Notes: a model not told the origin generated them from the sequence alone. 64,000 nt of DNA from Candidatus Odyssella thessalonicensis L13 (GCF_000190415.1 NZ_AEWF01000001.1:186001-250000); one strand, 5' to 3'. Counted from the stretch's first letter, positions 1-9,725 are shown. Program-made: numbers and translations.

Positions 1-927
1 CCCATCCTGTAAATGGGCCTGGCAGATCCCTTCAATTTCTTGGTCTGCTTTACAAGCCTTCATCAATTCAAGCGGATCTACGGCTCTGACGATATTGTTT
101 GCCAACTTATCGCAAATGATCACGGGCGCAAGTTTGGGATCGATAAGGGTACGTTTACCAGCTAGCCCTTCGATCATTTTATCTAGATCCTCAAGAGGAT
201 GAAACGTGGCCACCTCTTGTAGATGAAGGTGAACAGAGGCGGGGATCTTACGTTCATCGCAGAAAATACGTACCCCTTGGCCTTTGATTACAAAAGCAAA
301 CCAATCCACCAACGGACTGTAGGGAAAGTCGCTGCCGCGACAGTTAAGAAGCCAGCAGAGATTATCCGGAGACATCACAAGCGCTGCCTCTACCTCTTGC
401 TGCACTAATTTATCATAGAAATGAGCTAATTTCTCAGTGTGCGGCTGCCCTGCATACGCCAAATCATGGACCTCGACGGCCTTGAGAGGGCGATCAGGTT
501 GATCAGACCATAGCTCATCTATAGGGTTGGAATCACAAGGGACAAATTGGAGCCCAGAGTTTTTAGACCACCCGGTGAAGTCATGGTCTGACATTAACCA
601 CGGATCAAAACCTATCCGCGTAAGGGGAATTTCTAAGTTTTTAACATACTCGCTGGGTTTACAATCAGCAATGGCGATAACTTTGACGTAGGTAAGATTA
701 ACTTGTTGCTTGGCTTGTAAGCTGTAACGCCCATCGACAAACAGGGCAATATGATCATGGAAAACCAAAGCTAAACCAGCAGAGCCCGTAAAATCGGTCA
801 GCCATGCTAACCGCTCATCAGCTTCGACGACGTATTCGCCTTGATAACGATCACTTCTTGGTACAATAAAGCAGTCGAGATTTTTTTGCTTGAGCAGCGC
901 TTGCAAGGAAGTAATTTTAAGTGTCAT
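1..927 (-). CDS. pepP: Xaa-Pro aminopeptidase (aminopeptidase P), 5' part
   Basis: The frame is open from an ATG at 927 to the window edge, giving about 309 residues with the 3' end missing. The product starts MTLKITSLQALLKQKNLDCF and continues with FIVPRSDRYQGEYV and WLTDFTGSAGLA, which are typical of the N-terminal creatinase-like domains of aminopeptidase P. The family removes an N-terminal residue next to proline using two Mn ions. The metal-binding pita-bread domain would lie beyond the window, so catalytic residues cannot be checked. The gene starts 25 bases after the mgtE stop and probably ends the maeB-mgtE-pepP unit. Identification by family pattern is strong; completeness is unknown. 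Confidence 0.88.
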   Translation of the reverse strand, partial: MTLKITSLQALLKQKNLDCFIVPRSDRYQGEYVVEADERLAWLTDFTGSAGLALVFHDHIALFVDGRYSLQAKQQVNLTYVKVIAIADCKPSEYVKNLEIPLTRIGFDPWLMSDHDFTGWSKNSGLQFVPCDSNPIDELWSDQPDRPLKAVEVHDLAYAGQPHTEKLAHFYDKLVQQEVEAALVMSPDNLCWLLNCRGSDFPYSPLVDWFAFVIKGQGVRIFCDERKIPASVHLHLQEVATFHPLEDLDKMIEGLAGKRTLIDPKLAPVIICDKLANNIVRAVDPLELMKACKADQEIEGICQAHLQDG

Positions 928-952
928 GCATTATCCAATGGTTAATTGAACG

Positions 953-2338
953 CTATAGCAACACCCAGGTTGCTAACCCTAAGAAAACTGAAAAGCCCAC
1001 AACATCGGTAGTTGTGGACATAATAGGGCCTGCGCTGATGGCCGGGTCAAGATTAATACGATGCAGAATATAAGGAATAAACGCCCCCGCAAAACCTGAC
1101 CATATAATATTGAATATCAAGGCTGTGCCAATAATCAGACCAATCTTCACATCCCTAGTCCAGGCAATGGTTATACTCGAAAGAATGAGGGCTAATGCCG
1201 CACCATTGACAGCAGCAATGCCTAATTCGCGTTTAATTGCTGCTAATACATGGCCAACGCGTAAATTATAGAGCGATAAAGAACGCACAGTCACAGTCAT
1301 CGTTTGCATGCCCGCATTGCCACCCATCGAAGCGACAATTGGCATTAAAAAGGCCAGAACCACAAATTTGTCGAGAGCTTGCTCAAAGTGGGCAATCACG
1401 GCGGAGGCAATCAAGCAATTGATTAAACTAATAAAAAGCCATCGGAAACGGCTTAAACTAGCTTGCATTATATTGCTATAAAGGGAGCTTTCTTCCGTCA
1501 CACCTCCCAGCTTTAAGATGTCATCACCAGCTTCTTCTTCAATAACGTTGATAATATCATCAACAGTAATCATCCCAGCAATGCGACCATCTTGCTCGAC
1601 CACGGGCATGGAACTTAAGCTATACCGTCTAAAGATGTAGGCTACTTCTTCCTGATCTAAATTTACCGGGACTGTCTTGATCTCAGTATTCATCACCTTA
1701 GAGACGGGGGTGCGTCGTGGGTGACGTAAAATTGAGCTCAAAGGTAATTCGCCGACCGGTTTATCATCGTCATCAACAACATATACATTATAAAAGTGCT
1801 CAGGGAGATTTTCGATATCTTCTAAAGAATTTATAAGCTGACCCAGGGTCCATTGTGGGCTACAGAGGACAACTTCACGTTGCATTAACCGCCCAGCCGA
1901 GTACTCAGGATAGCTTAGAGTCTTTTCAAAGGTAATCCGTTCTTCAATCGGAATGGCATCAAGCACTTCACGTTGCTTGTCTTCATGCAAGTCCTCAAGA
2001 ATAAGGGCAGCATCATCACTTTCTAATTCAGTGACGGCTGCGGCGACTTCTTCGGTGGTGAAGATAGGAAGAATCTGCTCACGGATAGATTCTTCTAACA
2101 GAGGTAAGACCTCATTGGGAATGACACTGTGGAGTAATTCAATCAACTTCAAACGCTTCTGCGCTGGAAATTGCTGAATAATATCCGCCATGTCAGCAGG
2201 ATGTAAATCGGTGGTTAAAGCGAAAACCTCATCAATTGCATCTGTATCAAATGCATGCTCAACAAGCTGCGCTAAATCAGGTTCTTGTTCATGTATCTCT
2301 TGATGCTGTTTGGTTTCTAGGTTTTCATCTTGGTCCAC
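953..2338 (-). CDS. mgtE: Magnesium transporter MgtE
   Basis: The 461-residue protein has the MgtE layout: a helical N-terminal domain (about 20-140) with repeated L(H/L)PADMAD- and LEED-type helices, a CBS pair (about 140-265; VSKVMNTEIKTVPV, then SSMPVVEQDGRIAGMITVDD), and a C-terminal block of five membrane segments starting near residue 300 with MPIVASMGGNAGMQTMTV. The family imports Mg2+ through a dimeric inner-membrane pore gated by Mg2+ binding to the cytosolic domains. It follows maeB by three bases, so the two are surely co-transcribed, and pepP comes next. Length is normal for the family and no damage is seen. Confidence 0.95.
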   Translation of the reverse strand: MDQDENLETKQHQEIHEQEPDLAQLVEHAFDTDAIDEVFALTTDLHPADMADIIQQFPAQKRLKLIELLHSVIPNEVLPLLEESIREQILPIFTTEEVAAAVTELESDDAALILEDLHEDKQREVLDAIPIEERITFEKTLSYPEYSAGRLMQREVVLCSPQWTLGQLINSLEDIENLPEHFYNVYVVDDDDKPVGELPLSSILRHPRRTPVSKVMNTEIKTVPVNLDQEEVAYIFRRYSLSSMPVVEQDGRIAGMITVDDIINVIEEEAGDDILKLGGVTEESSLYSNIMQASLSRFRWLFISLINCLIASAVIAHFEQALDKFVVLAFLMPIVASMGGNAGMQTMTVTVRSLSLYNLRVGHVLAAIKRELGIAAVNGAALALILSSITIAWTRDVKIGLIIGTALIFNIIWSGFAGAFIPYILHRINLDPAISAGPIMSTTTDVVGFSVFLGLATWVLL

Positions 2339-2341
2339 GCT

Positions 2342-4639
2342 TTAACCCTCCTGACGATGTTTGCGCAGCTGTGCATCTACAGCTGCAATGGCTGCCATGT
2401 TAATTAATCCCCGTGGGGTTACCGTTTGACTTACAATATGGCCAGGCTTGTTGGTTCCCATTAAAATGGGGCCTATTGGCAAGCCATTGCCTAAGACTTT
2501 TAGCATATTAAAGCTAATATGTGCTGCATCTAAAGATGGCATAATCAGCAAATTTGCTTCACCTTTAAGCATAGAGTTGGGCATAATCGCGTCCCTTAAC
2601 TCTTGAGACAAGGCCAAATCGGCATGCATTTCCCCCTCGACTTCGAGGCCCGGCGCGATATTCTGAAGGATTTGTATCGCTTCACGCATTTTAACAGCGC
2701 TATACTTATCACTTGAACCAAAACAGGAATGGGATAACAACGCTACCTTAGGCGTAATGCCAAAAAGTTTTACTTGTTCAGCTGCCATTAACGTGATTTC
2801 TGCGATTTGTTCTGGGGTTGTCTTTTTATTAACATAGGCATCTGAAATAAAATAGACACCCTTATCAAGTAAAAGGACATTCAAAGAAGCCGCAGTTTCA
2901 TGCTCCGGGCTAAGCTGTAAGACGTCAAGCACATCCTTTAAATGCTCATGATAAAGCCGGGAGGTTCCGACAATCATGGTATCAGCGTCTCCCAGATGTA
3001 CAGTCAATGCTGCAATCAGGGTCGTATTGGTGCGGACATGGAATTTTGCAGCTTCAGGTGAAACACCTTTGCGTTGCATAAGTTGATGATAGGCTCGCCA
3101 ATAGCTTTGATAACGGCTATCATTACTAGGATCGATAACTTCAAAATCGACATTGGCGCGCATGCGTAAACCCAAACGCTCGATGCGGCTATCAATAACA
3201 GAAGGACGGCCAATAAGAATAGGAACGCAAATTTGATCATCCAGAATGGTTTGGACCGCTCTTAATACCCGCTCATCTTCCCCTTCGCCAAAGGTGACCC
3301 GTGTTGGAATGGCTTTGGCCTGGCTGATAACAGGGCGCATCACCATTGAGGAACGATAAATAAAGGATTGAAGCTTATGTTTATAAGAGTCTAAATCTTC
3401 AATAGGACGGGTGGCCACTTCTGTCGCCATGGCGGCTTGAGCTACAGCATGGGGCAAAACCACGGACAGACGAGGATCAAAGGGTTTTGGGATAATATAG
3501 TCAGGGCCAAAACGATGAACTTCGCCGCCATAAGCATTACAAACCACATCAGAGCTTTCTGCATGGGTTAACTCTGCTAAGGCCTGCACACAAGCAATCT
3601 TCATTGCCTCATTGATACGCGTAGCTCCGACATCTAAGGCGCCGCGGAAAATATAAGGGAAACATAAAACGTTATTAACTTGGTTTGGATAATCGGATCT
3701 ACCCGTGGCGATGATTGCATCATCCCTAACTTCCTTAATAAGTTCAGGTCGAATTTCAGGCTCAGGATTGGCTAAAGCTAAAATAATTGGCTTTGGCGCC
3801 ATGGAGGCAACCATTTCTTGTTTAACAACCCTGGCAGCAGACAATCCCACAAATATATCAGCCCCTTCAAGAGCATCGGCAAGCGTGCGGGCTTCTCCGG
3901 TGATGGCATAGCGCCTTTTATTTTCATCCATACAATTAGTACGTCCTTCAAAGACAACACCATTGCTATCGCAAGCAATAATATTTTCTTTTGAAAGTCC
4001 AAGGCTAACCAATAGATCTAAGCAAGCAATGGCCGCGGCGCCTGCTCCGGAGGTAACAAGTTTGACATCTTTGATATCCTTGTTAACCAGCTTTAAGCCA
4101 TTGATAATTGCTGCGGCCACAATAATTGCTGTTCCATGTTGATCGTCATGGAAAACAGGAATATTCATTCTCTCTGTTAATTTCTTTTCAATATAAAAGC
4201 ATTCAGGAGCTTTTATATCTTCCAGATTAATCCCACCAAAGGTAGGCTCTAAGGCGGCAATAATCTCAATAAGTTTGTCAGGATCAGTTTCGTTGATTTC
4301 AATATCCATGGCATTAATGCCGGCAAACTTTTTAAATAGGACAGCTTTGCCTTCCATAACAGGCTTTGAAGCCAAGGGGCCGATGTTTCCTAACCCTAAA
4401 ACAGCTGTCCCGTTTGAAATCACAGCAATTAAATTGCCGCGAGATGTATAATCAGCAGCACAAGTGGGATCCTCCGCTATTGCCAAACAGGGGCCTGCAA
4501 CCCCGGGCGAATAGGCAAGAGCAAGGTCGCGTTGTGAAGCAAGAGGCTTTGTGGGAACAATATCAATCTTTCCCGGCCGAGGGGAACGGTGATAAGATAA
4601 CGAGCTCTCATAAATTTCTTTAGACATCATACAGTTCAT
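2342..4639 (-). CDS. maeB: NADP-dependent malic enzyme with phosphotransacetylase-like C-terminal domain
   Basis: The product is 765 residues, the usual size of the fused MaeB type. The N-terminal malic enzyme half (about 1-430) contains [12 protein letters not shown], the metal-binding stretch around [14 protein letters not shown] and FHDDQHGTA, and the NAD(P) fold region [15 protein letters not shown]. The C-terminal third (about 435-765) resembles phosphate acetyl/butyryltransferase ([30 protein letters not shown]) and in this family is regulatory rather than catalytic. The enzyme decarboxylates malate to pyruvate in the cytosol. Starts at codons 1, 4 or 5 are possible ([10 protein letters not shown]). 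It opens the maeB-mgtE-pepP unit; mgtC ends 67 bases upstream. Confidence 0.95.
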   Translation of the reverse strand: MNCMMSKEIYESSLSYHRSPRPGKIDIVPTKPLASQRDLALAYSPGVAGPCLAIAEDPTCAADYTSRGNLIAVISNGTAVLGLGNIGPLASKPVMEGKAVLFKKFAGINAMDIEINETDPDKLIEIIAALEPTFGGINLEDIKAPECFYIEKKLTERMNIPVFHDDQHGTAIIVAAAIINGLKLVNKDIKDVKLVTSGAGAAAIACLDLLVSLGLSKENIIACDSNGVVFEGRTNCMDENKRRYAITGEARTLADALEGADIFVGLSAARVVKQEMVASMAPKPIILALANPEPEIRPELIKEVRDDAIIATGRSDYPNQVNNVLCFPYIFRGALDVGATRINEAMKIACVQALAELTHAESSDVVCNAYGGEVHRFGPDYIIPKPFDPRLSVVLPHAVAQAAMATEVATRPIEDLDSYKHKLQSFIYRSSMVMRPVISQAKAIPTRVTFGEGEDERVLRAVQTILDDQICVPILIGRPSVIDSRIERLGLRMRANVDFEVIDPSNDSRYQSYWRAYHQLMQRKGVSPEAAKFHVRTNTTLIAALTVHLGDADTMIVGTSRLYHEHLKDVLDVLQLSPEHETAASLNVLLLDKGVYFISDAYVNKKTTPEQIAEITLMAAEQVKLFGITPKVALLSHSCFGSSDKYSAVKMREAIQILQNIAPGLEVEGEMHADLALSQELRDAIMPNSMLKGEANLLIMPSLDAAHISFNMLKVLGNGLPIGPILMGTNKPGHIVSQTVTPRGLINMAAIAAVDAQLRKHRQEG

Positions 4640-4706
4640 TTTTGTTGATTAAATACAAGACCACTATACCTAATTTATAAATGAATGGACAGCGTTTTGA
4701 GATAAT

Positions 4707-5165
4707 TTAAGCATCTTTATTGGTATTATAGGGAGGGATTTTCTTATTTGAAACTAAGGACCAATATTTAGTGTTCCTCAAGGCATGAAATAAAAGGATG
4801 ATGGCCGCCGTTAAAATGCCAATAACATACATATCGAAAGCAATTGCTGTTCCTACTGACGCTGAGCACCAAATCGTGGCAGCCGTCGTTATTCCTTTTA
4901 TATGACCTGAATGACGCATAATAACGCCTGCACCGAGAAAGCCGATCCCGGACACAATCTGGGCGGCAATACGTCCTTGATCACCAGAGGTAACAAAAAT
5001 GGATATTAATCCAAATGAGCATGCCCCCAAAGAGATCAACCCAAATGTTCGGATACCTGCTTCTTGACCATGATGTTCTCTTTCCCATCCAATAATAGCC
5101 CCCAGTAAAAAGGCGACAATTAAACGGATGGAAACTAGTAATTCATGGACCCAATCTATTGCCAT
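4707..5165 (-). CDS. mgtC: MgtC/SapB family inner-membrane protein
   Basis: The 152-residue product carries the MgtC signature GAIIGWEREHHGQEAGIRT near residue 25, followed by LISLGACSFGLIS and IGFLGAGVIM. About four hydrophobic segments are visible. It is short, matching the SapB-type transmembrane core without the cytosolic ACT-like tail of Salmonella MgtC. Members modulate ATP synthase or cope with Mg2+ limitation and phagosomal stress; which role applies here is not visible. It lies between the AmpG-like gene and maeB on the same strand, with gaps of 67-68 bases on each side. Confidence 0.85.
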   Translation of the reverse strand: MAIDWVHELLVSIRLIVAFLLGAIIGWEREHHGQEAGIRTFGLISLGACSFGLISIFVTSGDQGRIAAQIVSGIGFLGAGVIMRHSGHIKGITTAATIWCSASVGTAIAFDMYVIGILTAAIILLFHALRNTKYWSLVSNKKIPPYNTNKDA

Positions 5166-5233
5166 CAGGAATCTCTATCTTCGTTAAATATTATTTTAGT
5201 ATGGCAGCCCTAATTTTTAGGATCAAGAGAGCT

Positions 5234-6430
5234 TTAACTAAGATTTTTCATGCACAACTTGGAACTCAACATAACCCCGGGAATTCCAACTAGGGTTATG
5301 ACAATAAAACATGTTTCCCAAGAGAGCTGGGTTGCCAGAGCACCGGCTGAGGCTGGCAGGAGGGTGCGAGATAAGCCCATAATAGAGCTTAAGAGGGCAT
5401 ACTGAGTGGTTCCATACTGCTTGTCACATAAGCTGGTAATATAGGCAATATAGGCTACCATGGCCATGCTTCCTGTTAAACTTTCAGCGCCGTTAACCAC
5501 ATAAAGTAAGCCAAGATTATAGCCAACTTTTGCTTGGACGACAAATAGTACGTGAGTCAGCAAGTGAATTAAACCAAACCAATACAAAGCTTGTCTGATG
5601 CTGTATTTTTGCAGGATAGTTCCACCGATAATCCCCCCCAATATTGCCATCGTCGTGCCAAAAAATTTAGAGGCAGTCGCAATTTCAGCCGCATTAAAAC
5701 CTAGATGTAATAGAAACGGATTAGCGAGTACGGCCAAAAGATTGTCTGCTAATCTATACAGAATGATTAAAGCCAAGATATAAAGCAGGTGCTTGCCGTG
5801 AGCAATATTAATAATTGGTTCAATAATATCTTGCTTAAAGTTGAAGGGTCGGCGCGCCAAAGTAGTTAAAGAAGTTATATCGTTGATAAATAGGTGAACG
5901 CTTAAGGATAAAAGGATGAATGTACCACTGGTCACATAGAAGATGTCGGGCCATTGCCATAGGCTTGATAAGAATATTAGACCTGCGCCAGAAACCAGCA
6001 TTCCTAACCGATAACCGGCAATGTAGCCGCCGGCGGCGTAACCCTTATTTGAGCTATAAGTTTTATCAATTCGTAATTTATCTAAGTAAATATCTTGTCC
6101 TACTGCCGCCAAGGAAAGGATCCCAGCTAAGACCGCTATTATCGGGTAATCTTGTTCGGCTGATAGCTGAGAAAATCCTATCAGACACAGGACAATGACG
6201 GCTTGAGCCATAAATAGCCAAAAACGGATAGGCAAATTAATCTTATCCATCGCAACGGCGATAAAATATTTTAGCGAATAGGGTAGGGCCACCAGGGTAA
6301 ATAATCCCAATGTTACCAGATCCACGCCCGCTTGAGCTAACCAGAAATTTAGAGTATTACCACTTAGTAGAAGACAGAAGCCACTCATGAAGCCAAATAC
6401 TGAAGTTTGTACACACGTCTGGGGGATCAC
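5234..6430 (-). CDS. AmpG-like MFS permease (muropeptide recycling)
   Basis: The 398-residue protein has about 12 hydrophobic segments and the AmpG/acetyl-CoA-transporter style start (FMSGFCLLLSGNTLNFWLAQAGVDLVTLG, then LPYSLKYFIAVAMDKINLP). Those residues match the region where AmpG proteins carry WL and KFLWAPL-like motifs. AmpG imports GlcNAc-anhydroMurNAc peptides from the periplasm for peptidoglycan recycling. Related members in intracellular alphaproteobacteria are often annotated only as MFS transporters, so the substrate is inferred. It is divergent from ihfA, with a 139-base shared upstream region. Confidence 0.72.
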   Translation of the reverse strand: MIPQTCVQTSVFGFMSGFCLLLSGNTLNFWLAQAGVDLVTLGLFTLVALPYSLKYFIAVAMDKINLPIRFWLFMAQAVIVLCLIGFSQLSAEQDYPIIAVLAGILSLAAVGQDIYLDKLRIDKTYSSNKGYAAGGYIAGYRLGMLVSGAGLIFLSSLWQWPDIFYVTSGTFILLSLSVHLFINDITSLTTLARRPFNFKQDIIEPIINIAHGKHLLYILALIILYRLADNLLAVLANPFLLHLGFNAAEIATASKFFGTTMAILGGIIGGTILQKYSIRQALYWFGLIHLLTHVLFVVQAKVGYNLGLLYVVNGAESLTGSMAMVAYIAYITSLCDKQYGTTQYALLSSIMGLSRTLLPASAGALATQLSWETCFIVITLVGIPGVMLSSKLCMKNLS

Positions 6431-6569
6431 AGGTTAAATTCTTAGTTTGGACAGTTGTTTTTAAATTACACATACGTAAAATTCTTGTCTACTTCAATTA
6501 TATTTAACGATTGATTTTTTGCACTTAATGTCGTAAATAATTTTAAAAACTTTAGGAGGATTACAAGAA

Positions 6570-6884
6570 ATGGCGAATAACACCATTACCCGTGCTGACC
6601 TTGTCAATAGTGTTACGGAAAACTTATCGATCCCCAAGCCTGTAGCTTCCGATGTTTTGGAATCAGTGCTCGATATAATTTCGAAAACTTTGGCTAAAGG
6701 TGATAGCGTCAAAATATCAAGCTTTGGAACGTTTAATGTTCGCCGTAAGACGGAAAGAATTGGTCGTAATCCACGCACAGGGATTGAAGCCAAGATTACA
6801 GCTCGCGCTGTCATAAGCTTTAAAGCTTCTCCTATTTTTAAAGATACAGTAAGGCCGGCAATTGTGGATAAAGAAGCAGCGTAA
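6570..6884 (+). CDS. ihfA: Integration host factor subunit alpha
   Basis: The 104-residue protein of the HU/IHF family shows ITRADLVNSV at the start, the beta-arm residues GRNPRTGIEAKITARAV with the intercalating proline, and the body motif DSVKISSFGTFNVR. The longer N-terminus and the arm sequence favour IHF alpha over HU. An AGGAGG ribosome site lies 10 bases before the ATG (6554-6559). IHF bends DNA as a heterodimer with IhfB, which is not in this window. The next gene, tatD, starts 63 bases downstream. Confidence 0.9.
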   Translation: MANNTITRADLVNSVTENLSIPKPVASDVLESVLDIISKTLAKGDSVKISSFGTFNVRRKTERIGRNPRTGIEAKITARAVISFKASPIFKDTVRPAIVDKEAA

Positions 6885-6947
6885 GCAGAAATTGCTGCTT
6901 GAGGCTATCTGTGATATAGTAACAAAAACTAAATAGTAGTTGTTTCC

Positions 6948-7724
6948 ATGCTTGTTGATAGCCATTGCCACCTTAACTTTCCTGACTTTAAAGATGATTT
7001 ACCTGCAGTTTTGAGGCGTGCTCAATTGAATGGTATCGGAACCCTTCTGACCATTAATACACGCTTAAGCGAGTTCCAGGACATTCATGCTATTGCCGAA
7101 GCTCACTCTCATATCTACTGTACTGCGGGTGTTCACCCCCATGACGCCCAAGATTATGCTTCACCTGAATTAGCACAACAACTCAAAGATTTAGCACAGT
7201 TTCCTAAAGTCGTGGGGCTGGGTGAGACAGGATTAGATTATTACTACAATAATAGCCCTTCAGCTGAGCAAATTGACTCCTTTGAAACCCATCTTGCTGT
7301 TGGGGGAGAATTAGATTTACCAATTGTCGTCCACACCCGGAATGCCGATGAAGATACGTTAGCAGCAATGGATAAATATCCTAATGCTAAAGGCGTTTTT
7401 CACTGTTTTAGTGGCGGCAGAGAAATGGCCAAAGCAGGCCTGGATCGGGGTTATTTGATCTCATTTTCCGGGATTATTACTTTTAAGAAAGCAGAAGAGT
7501 TAAGGGACGTAGTGAAATATGTTCCCCTGGATAAGATCCTGGTGGAAACAGATGCGCCTTTTCTGGCACCTATTCCTCATCGAGGTAAAAGAAATGAGCC
7601 TGCCTTTACACTGCATACAGCTGAGATCGTAGCCGAATTAAAAGGAGTGCCATTAAAAGAAGTGGCAGAGCAGACAACAAATAATTTCTTTAACTTATTC
7701 AAAAAGGCGAGCCGTCCCATATGA
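6948..7724 (+). CDS. tatD: TatD family metal-dependent hydrolase
   Basis: The 258-residue TIM-barrel hydrolase has all family landmarks in order: MLVDSHCHLNF (metal ligands His6 and His8), VGLGETGLDYYY, VVHTRNADEDT, VFHCFSGG and LVETDAPFLAP. The family hydrolyses DNA 3' ends or D-aminoacyl groups in the cytosol. Its stop overlaps the start of the PhnP-like gene (ATGA), a pairing common in alphaproteobacteria. No damage is seen and the length is normal. Confidence 0.93.
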   Translation: MLVDSHCHLNFPDFKDDLPAVLRRAQLNGIGTLLTINTRLSEFQDIHAIAEAHSHIYCTAGVHPHDAQDYASPELAQQLKDLAQFPKVVGLGETGLDYYYNNSPSAEQIDSFETHLAVGGELDLPIVVHTRNADEDTLAAMDKYPNAKGVFHCFSGGREMAKAGLDRGYLISFSGIITFKKAEELRDVVKYVPLDKILVETDAPFLAPIPHRGKRNEPAFTLHTAEIVAELKGVPLKEVAEQTTNNFFNLFKKASRPI

Positions 7725-8482
7725 AAGTAACCATTTTAGGGTGTGGATCTTCAGGGGGAGTTCCTTTAATAACGGGAGAGTGGGGAAAATGTGACCCCGA
7801 TAACCCTAAAAATCGACGGACGCGCGCCAGTGTGCATGTTGCTGTTGAAGATATTGATATTGTTATAGATACAGGACCGGACTTCCGCCAACAATTGCTT
7901 GCTCATCCTATCTCAAAGCTGGATGCTGTTCTGTATACTCATAGCCATGCTGATCATATTTTTGGCTTAGATGATTTAAGACCTATACTGTTTAAGCAAG
8001 GCAGGGCGACACCAATCTTTGCCGACCATGCGACCTTGCGCGTCCTGGAAAGAACTTTTGGTTATGCGTTGAAGCCAGCTGCGAGCGGGCCCTATCAAGC
8101 TTTTATTGAAGCTCATCCCTTTGAGGCCAAGCCTTTTACAATCAAAAATGTTGAGATTGTGCCCATTAAAATGGATCATACGGTCATGACTTCATGGGGA
8201 TTTCGAATCCATAACTTTGCTTATTGTACAGATTTTAAACGCATTGAAGGTCAGGAATTAGAAAAGCTTACTAATTTAGATCTGCTCGTTATTGATTGTT
8301 TAATGTTTGAAGAGCATAAAACCCACCTCAATTTCGACGAGGCCCTGTCCATTATCAAGTCTGTTCAACCGAAACAAGCCATTCTAACTCATATGAACCA
8401 TTTTATGGATTATAATGCTGTTCTAGAAAGGTGTCCGGAAGGAGTTAAGCCTGCCTATGATGGTCTAATGTTAGAGATTTAG
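7721..8482 (+). CDS. PhnP-like metallo-beta-lactamase fold hydrolase
   Basis: The 253-residue protein begins MKVTILGCGSSGGVPLI and carries the metal motif THSHADH (His74, His76, Asp78, His79), followed by FGLDDLRP. Later histidine ligands sit in IKMDHTVMTSWGF and LTHMNH. This is the PhnP/lipoyltransferase-associated phosphodiesterase branch, which acts on cyclic phosphodiesters. The true substrate of the tatD-linked copy is not established. It overlaps tatD by four bases and is almost certainly translated by coupling. Confidence 0.9.
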   Translation: MKVTILGCGSSGGVPLITGEWGKCDPDNPKNRRTRASVHVAVEDIDIVIDTGPDFRQQLLAHPISKLDAVLYTHSHADHIFGLDDLRPILFKQGRATPIFADHATLRVLERTFGYALKPAASGPYQAFIEAHPFEAKPFTIKNVEIVPIKMDHTVMTSWGFRIHNFAYCTDFKRIEGQELEKLTNLDLLVIDCLMFEEHKTHLNFDEALSIIKSVQPKQAILTHMNHFMDYNAVLERCPEGVKPAYDGLMLEI

Positions 8483-8587
8483 TTTGCCTATAACTTTCCT
8501 TAAAACTTTCTTCATCGAAGCGTAAAGATTTACTGGAGAGTGGTGTGCGTTAGTACAGCTGATATCTTTCGACGCACAAAGTGAAAG

Positions 8588-8606
8588 GGAAGAGCGTTCG
8601 CTCTTC
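8588..8606. terminator. Hairpin between convergent genes
   Basis: GGAAGAGC / GCTCTTCC form an 8-bp stem around GTTC. The hairpin sits between the PhnP-like gene (plus, ends 8482) and the ankyrin gene (minus, ends 8617). Only a short pyrimidine stretch follows on the minus strand, so terminator strength is uncertain. Confidence 0.5.
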
Positions 8607-8616
8607 CATGAGTTCT

Positions 8617-9180
8617 TTATGATTTAGCTTTTCTGAGCATCTTTTCGATTGCCTGAAGCGAAGTTTTCTTAGTTTTTAATAAATCTATGGCCGTTTTTCC
8701 TTCTTTATCCTTAATACGCGGATCTACTTTATATTTTAGAAGGATTTCTAACATTTGTGGATTTGGTTCTGACATTAAAATAGCTTGATGTAAGACAGTT
8801 TGGCCTTCAATGCCTGCCTTGCGATTAGGATTTATGCCTTTTTGGTTTAGAACCCATTCTAACATGGCAGGATTATTACTATCGAGCGCTGCCCAAAGTT
8901 CATCGGGCCAGAATTCTTGTGTTATCTTAGCGCCCCGTTCCTTTAAGAGCTTTGCTAACGGAATATTGCCATTTATAATAGCCCAATGGATTGGCCGCTC
9001 CGGATTTCCTATATTTTTAACTGTATTAACATCTGCTTCCTTATAGATTAGGTAGCGAGAAATTTCTTCCTCGTTCTGCCATACCGCGGTATGAAGGGGC
9101 GTATAGTCTGCTCCATTTCTTGTCTCTATATTTTCCCCTTGATCAATTAAGGATTTGACTTCATTTAAATCGCTTTTCAT
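8617..9180 (-). CDS. Ankyrin-repeat protein fragment (3' open frame of the broken lipoprotein gene)
   Basis: This is the longest ATG-initiated frame of the interrupted gene, 187 residues. It would make ankyrin repeats without the lipoprotein signal, if translated at all. Ankyrin repeats mediate protein-protein binding and are common in host-associated bacteria. No Shine-Dalgarno sequence precedes the ATG, and the protein would start in the middle of a repeat, so it is more likely debris than a separate gene. Confidence 0.5.
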   Translation of the reverse strand: MKSDLNEVKSLIDQGENIETRNGADYTPLHTAVWQNEEEISRYLIYKEADVNTVKNIGNPERPIHWAIINGNIPLAKLLKERGAKITQEFWPDELWAALDSNNPAMLEWVLNQKGINPNRKAGIEGQTVLHQAILMSEPNPQMLEILLKYKVDPRIKDKEGKTAIDLLKTKKTSLQAIEKMLRKAKS

Positions 9181-9330
9181 GATGGCTAAATGAAGTTTGC
9201 TCTCTGTGGATGCTTAAATTTCCGGGGGTAATGGTGCTATAGAGGCATGTTGAGTAAGAGGGCTACATGCTGCCACTAAAATCAATAAACTACTTTTAGC
9301 AATATTCGAAATTAAATATATTTTACTCAA
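8617..9330 (-). pseudogene. Ankyrin-repeat lipoprotein gene interrupted by one in-frame TAA
   Basis: From a TTG at 9330 (GGAG eight bases upstream) the frame encodes a lipoprotein signal, MSKIYLISNIAKSSLLILV then AACSPL, with a lipobox cysteine at residue 22. It reaches PLPPEI and then a TAA at 9216-9214. The same frame continues without any other stop: ASTESKLHLAIMKSDLNEV opens the first ankyrin repeat and runs to 8617. The body has about four ankyrin repeats (TPLHTAVWQNEEEISRYLI, RPIHWAIINGN, TVLHQAILMSEPN, GKTAIDLLK). The intact product would be about 237 residues, tethered to a membrane. The ATG at 9180 has no ribosome site and lies inside repeat 1. Confidence 0.72.
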
Positions 9331-9725
9331 TTTAAACTCCGTTAATATGGTAAAGGAGTATACATATTATGCTTAATTAATATATTTATTAAGTGTTAAC
9401 TTTGAGAGGTGCTAATAACTGACATTGTCAGCATTCAGAGGGAAATAGGAAATAAAAATCGGCTGATGATAAAGGCTATCTATAAGCTATCCGGAAAGGG
9501 GGGGTGAATTTAATTTAGAAAAAATGTGGGACAATAATAAACAGCTCCTCAATCTATAATTACATTAATTATTTTTAATTGGATAAATATTGATTTGTTC
9601 TGCGTTGACCGTGAGTTAACCCCTTTACTAACCCACCAATTATTACCCTGAAATATTAAAATTTAATTTCAGGGTAAGACAAGACTTTCATTGTAGAGGC
9701 AATCAGACTATATTTATTTAAAAGA
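9331..9725. other. Intergenic region before RNase J
   Basis: This AT-rich stretch lies between the divergent ankyrin and RNase J genes and must hold promoters for both. No coding frame is convincing. The only strong structure is the inverted repeat at 9643-9677. Confidence 0.6.
9643..9677. promoter_or_regulatory. 12-bp perfect inverted repeat upstream of RNase J
   Basis: TTACCCTGAAAT (9643-9654) and ATTTCAGGGTAA (9666-9677) are exact reverse complements around an 11-base AT spacer. The repeat ends 48 bases before the rnj start. There is no T-run after it, so an operator or an mRNA leader hairpin is more likely than a terminator. Confidence 0.4.
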
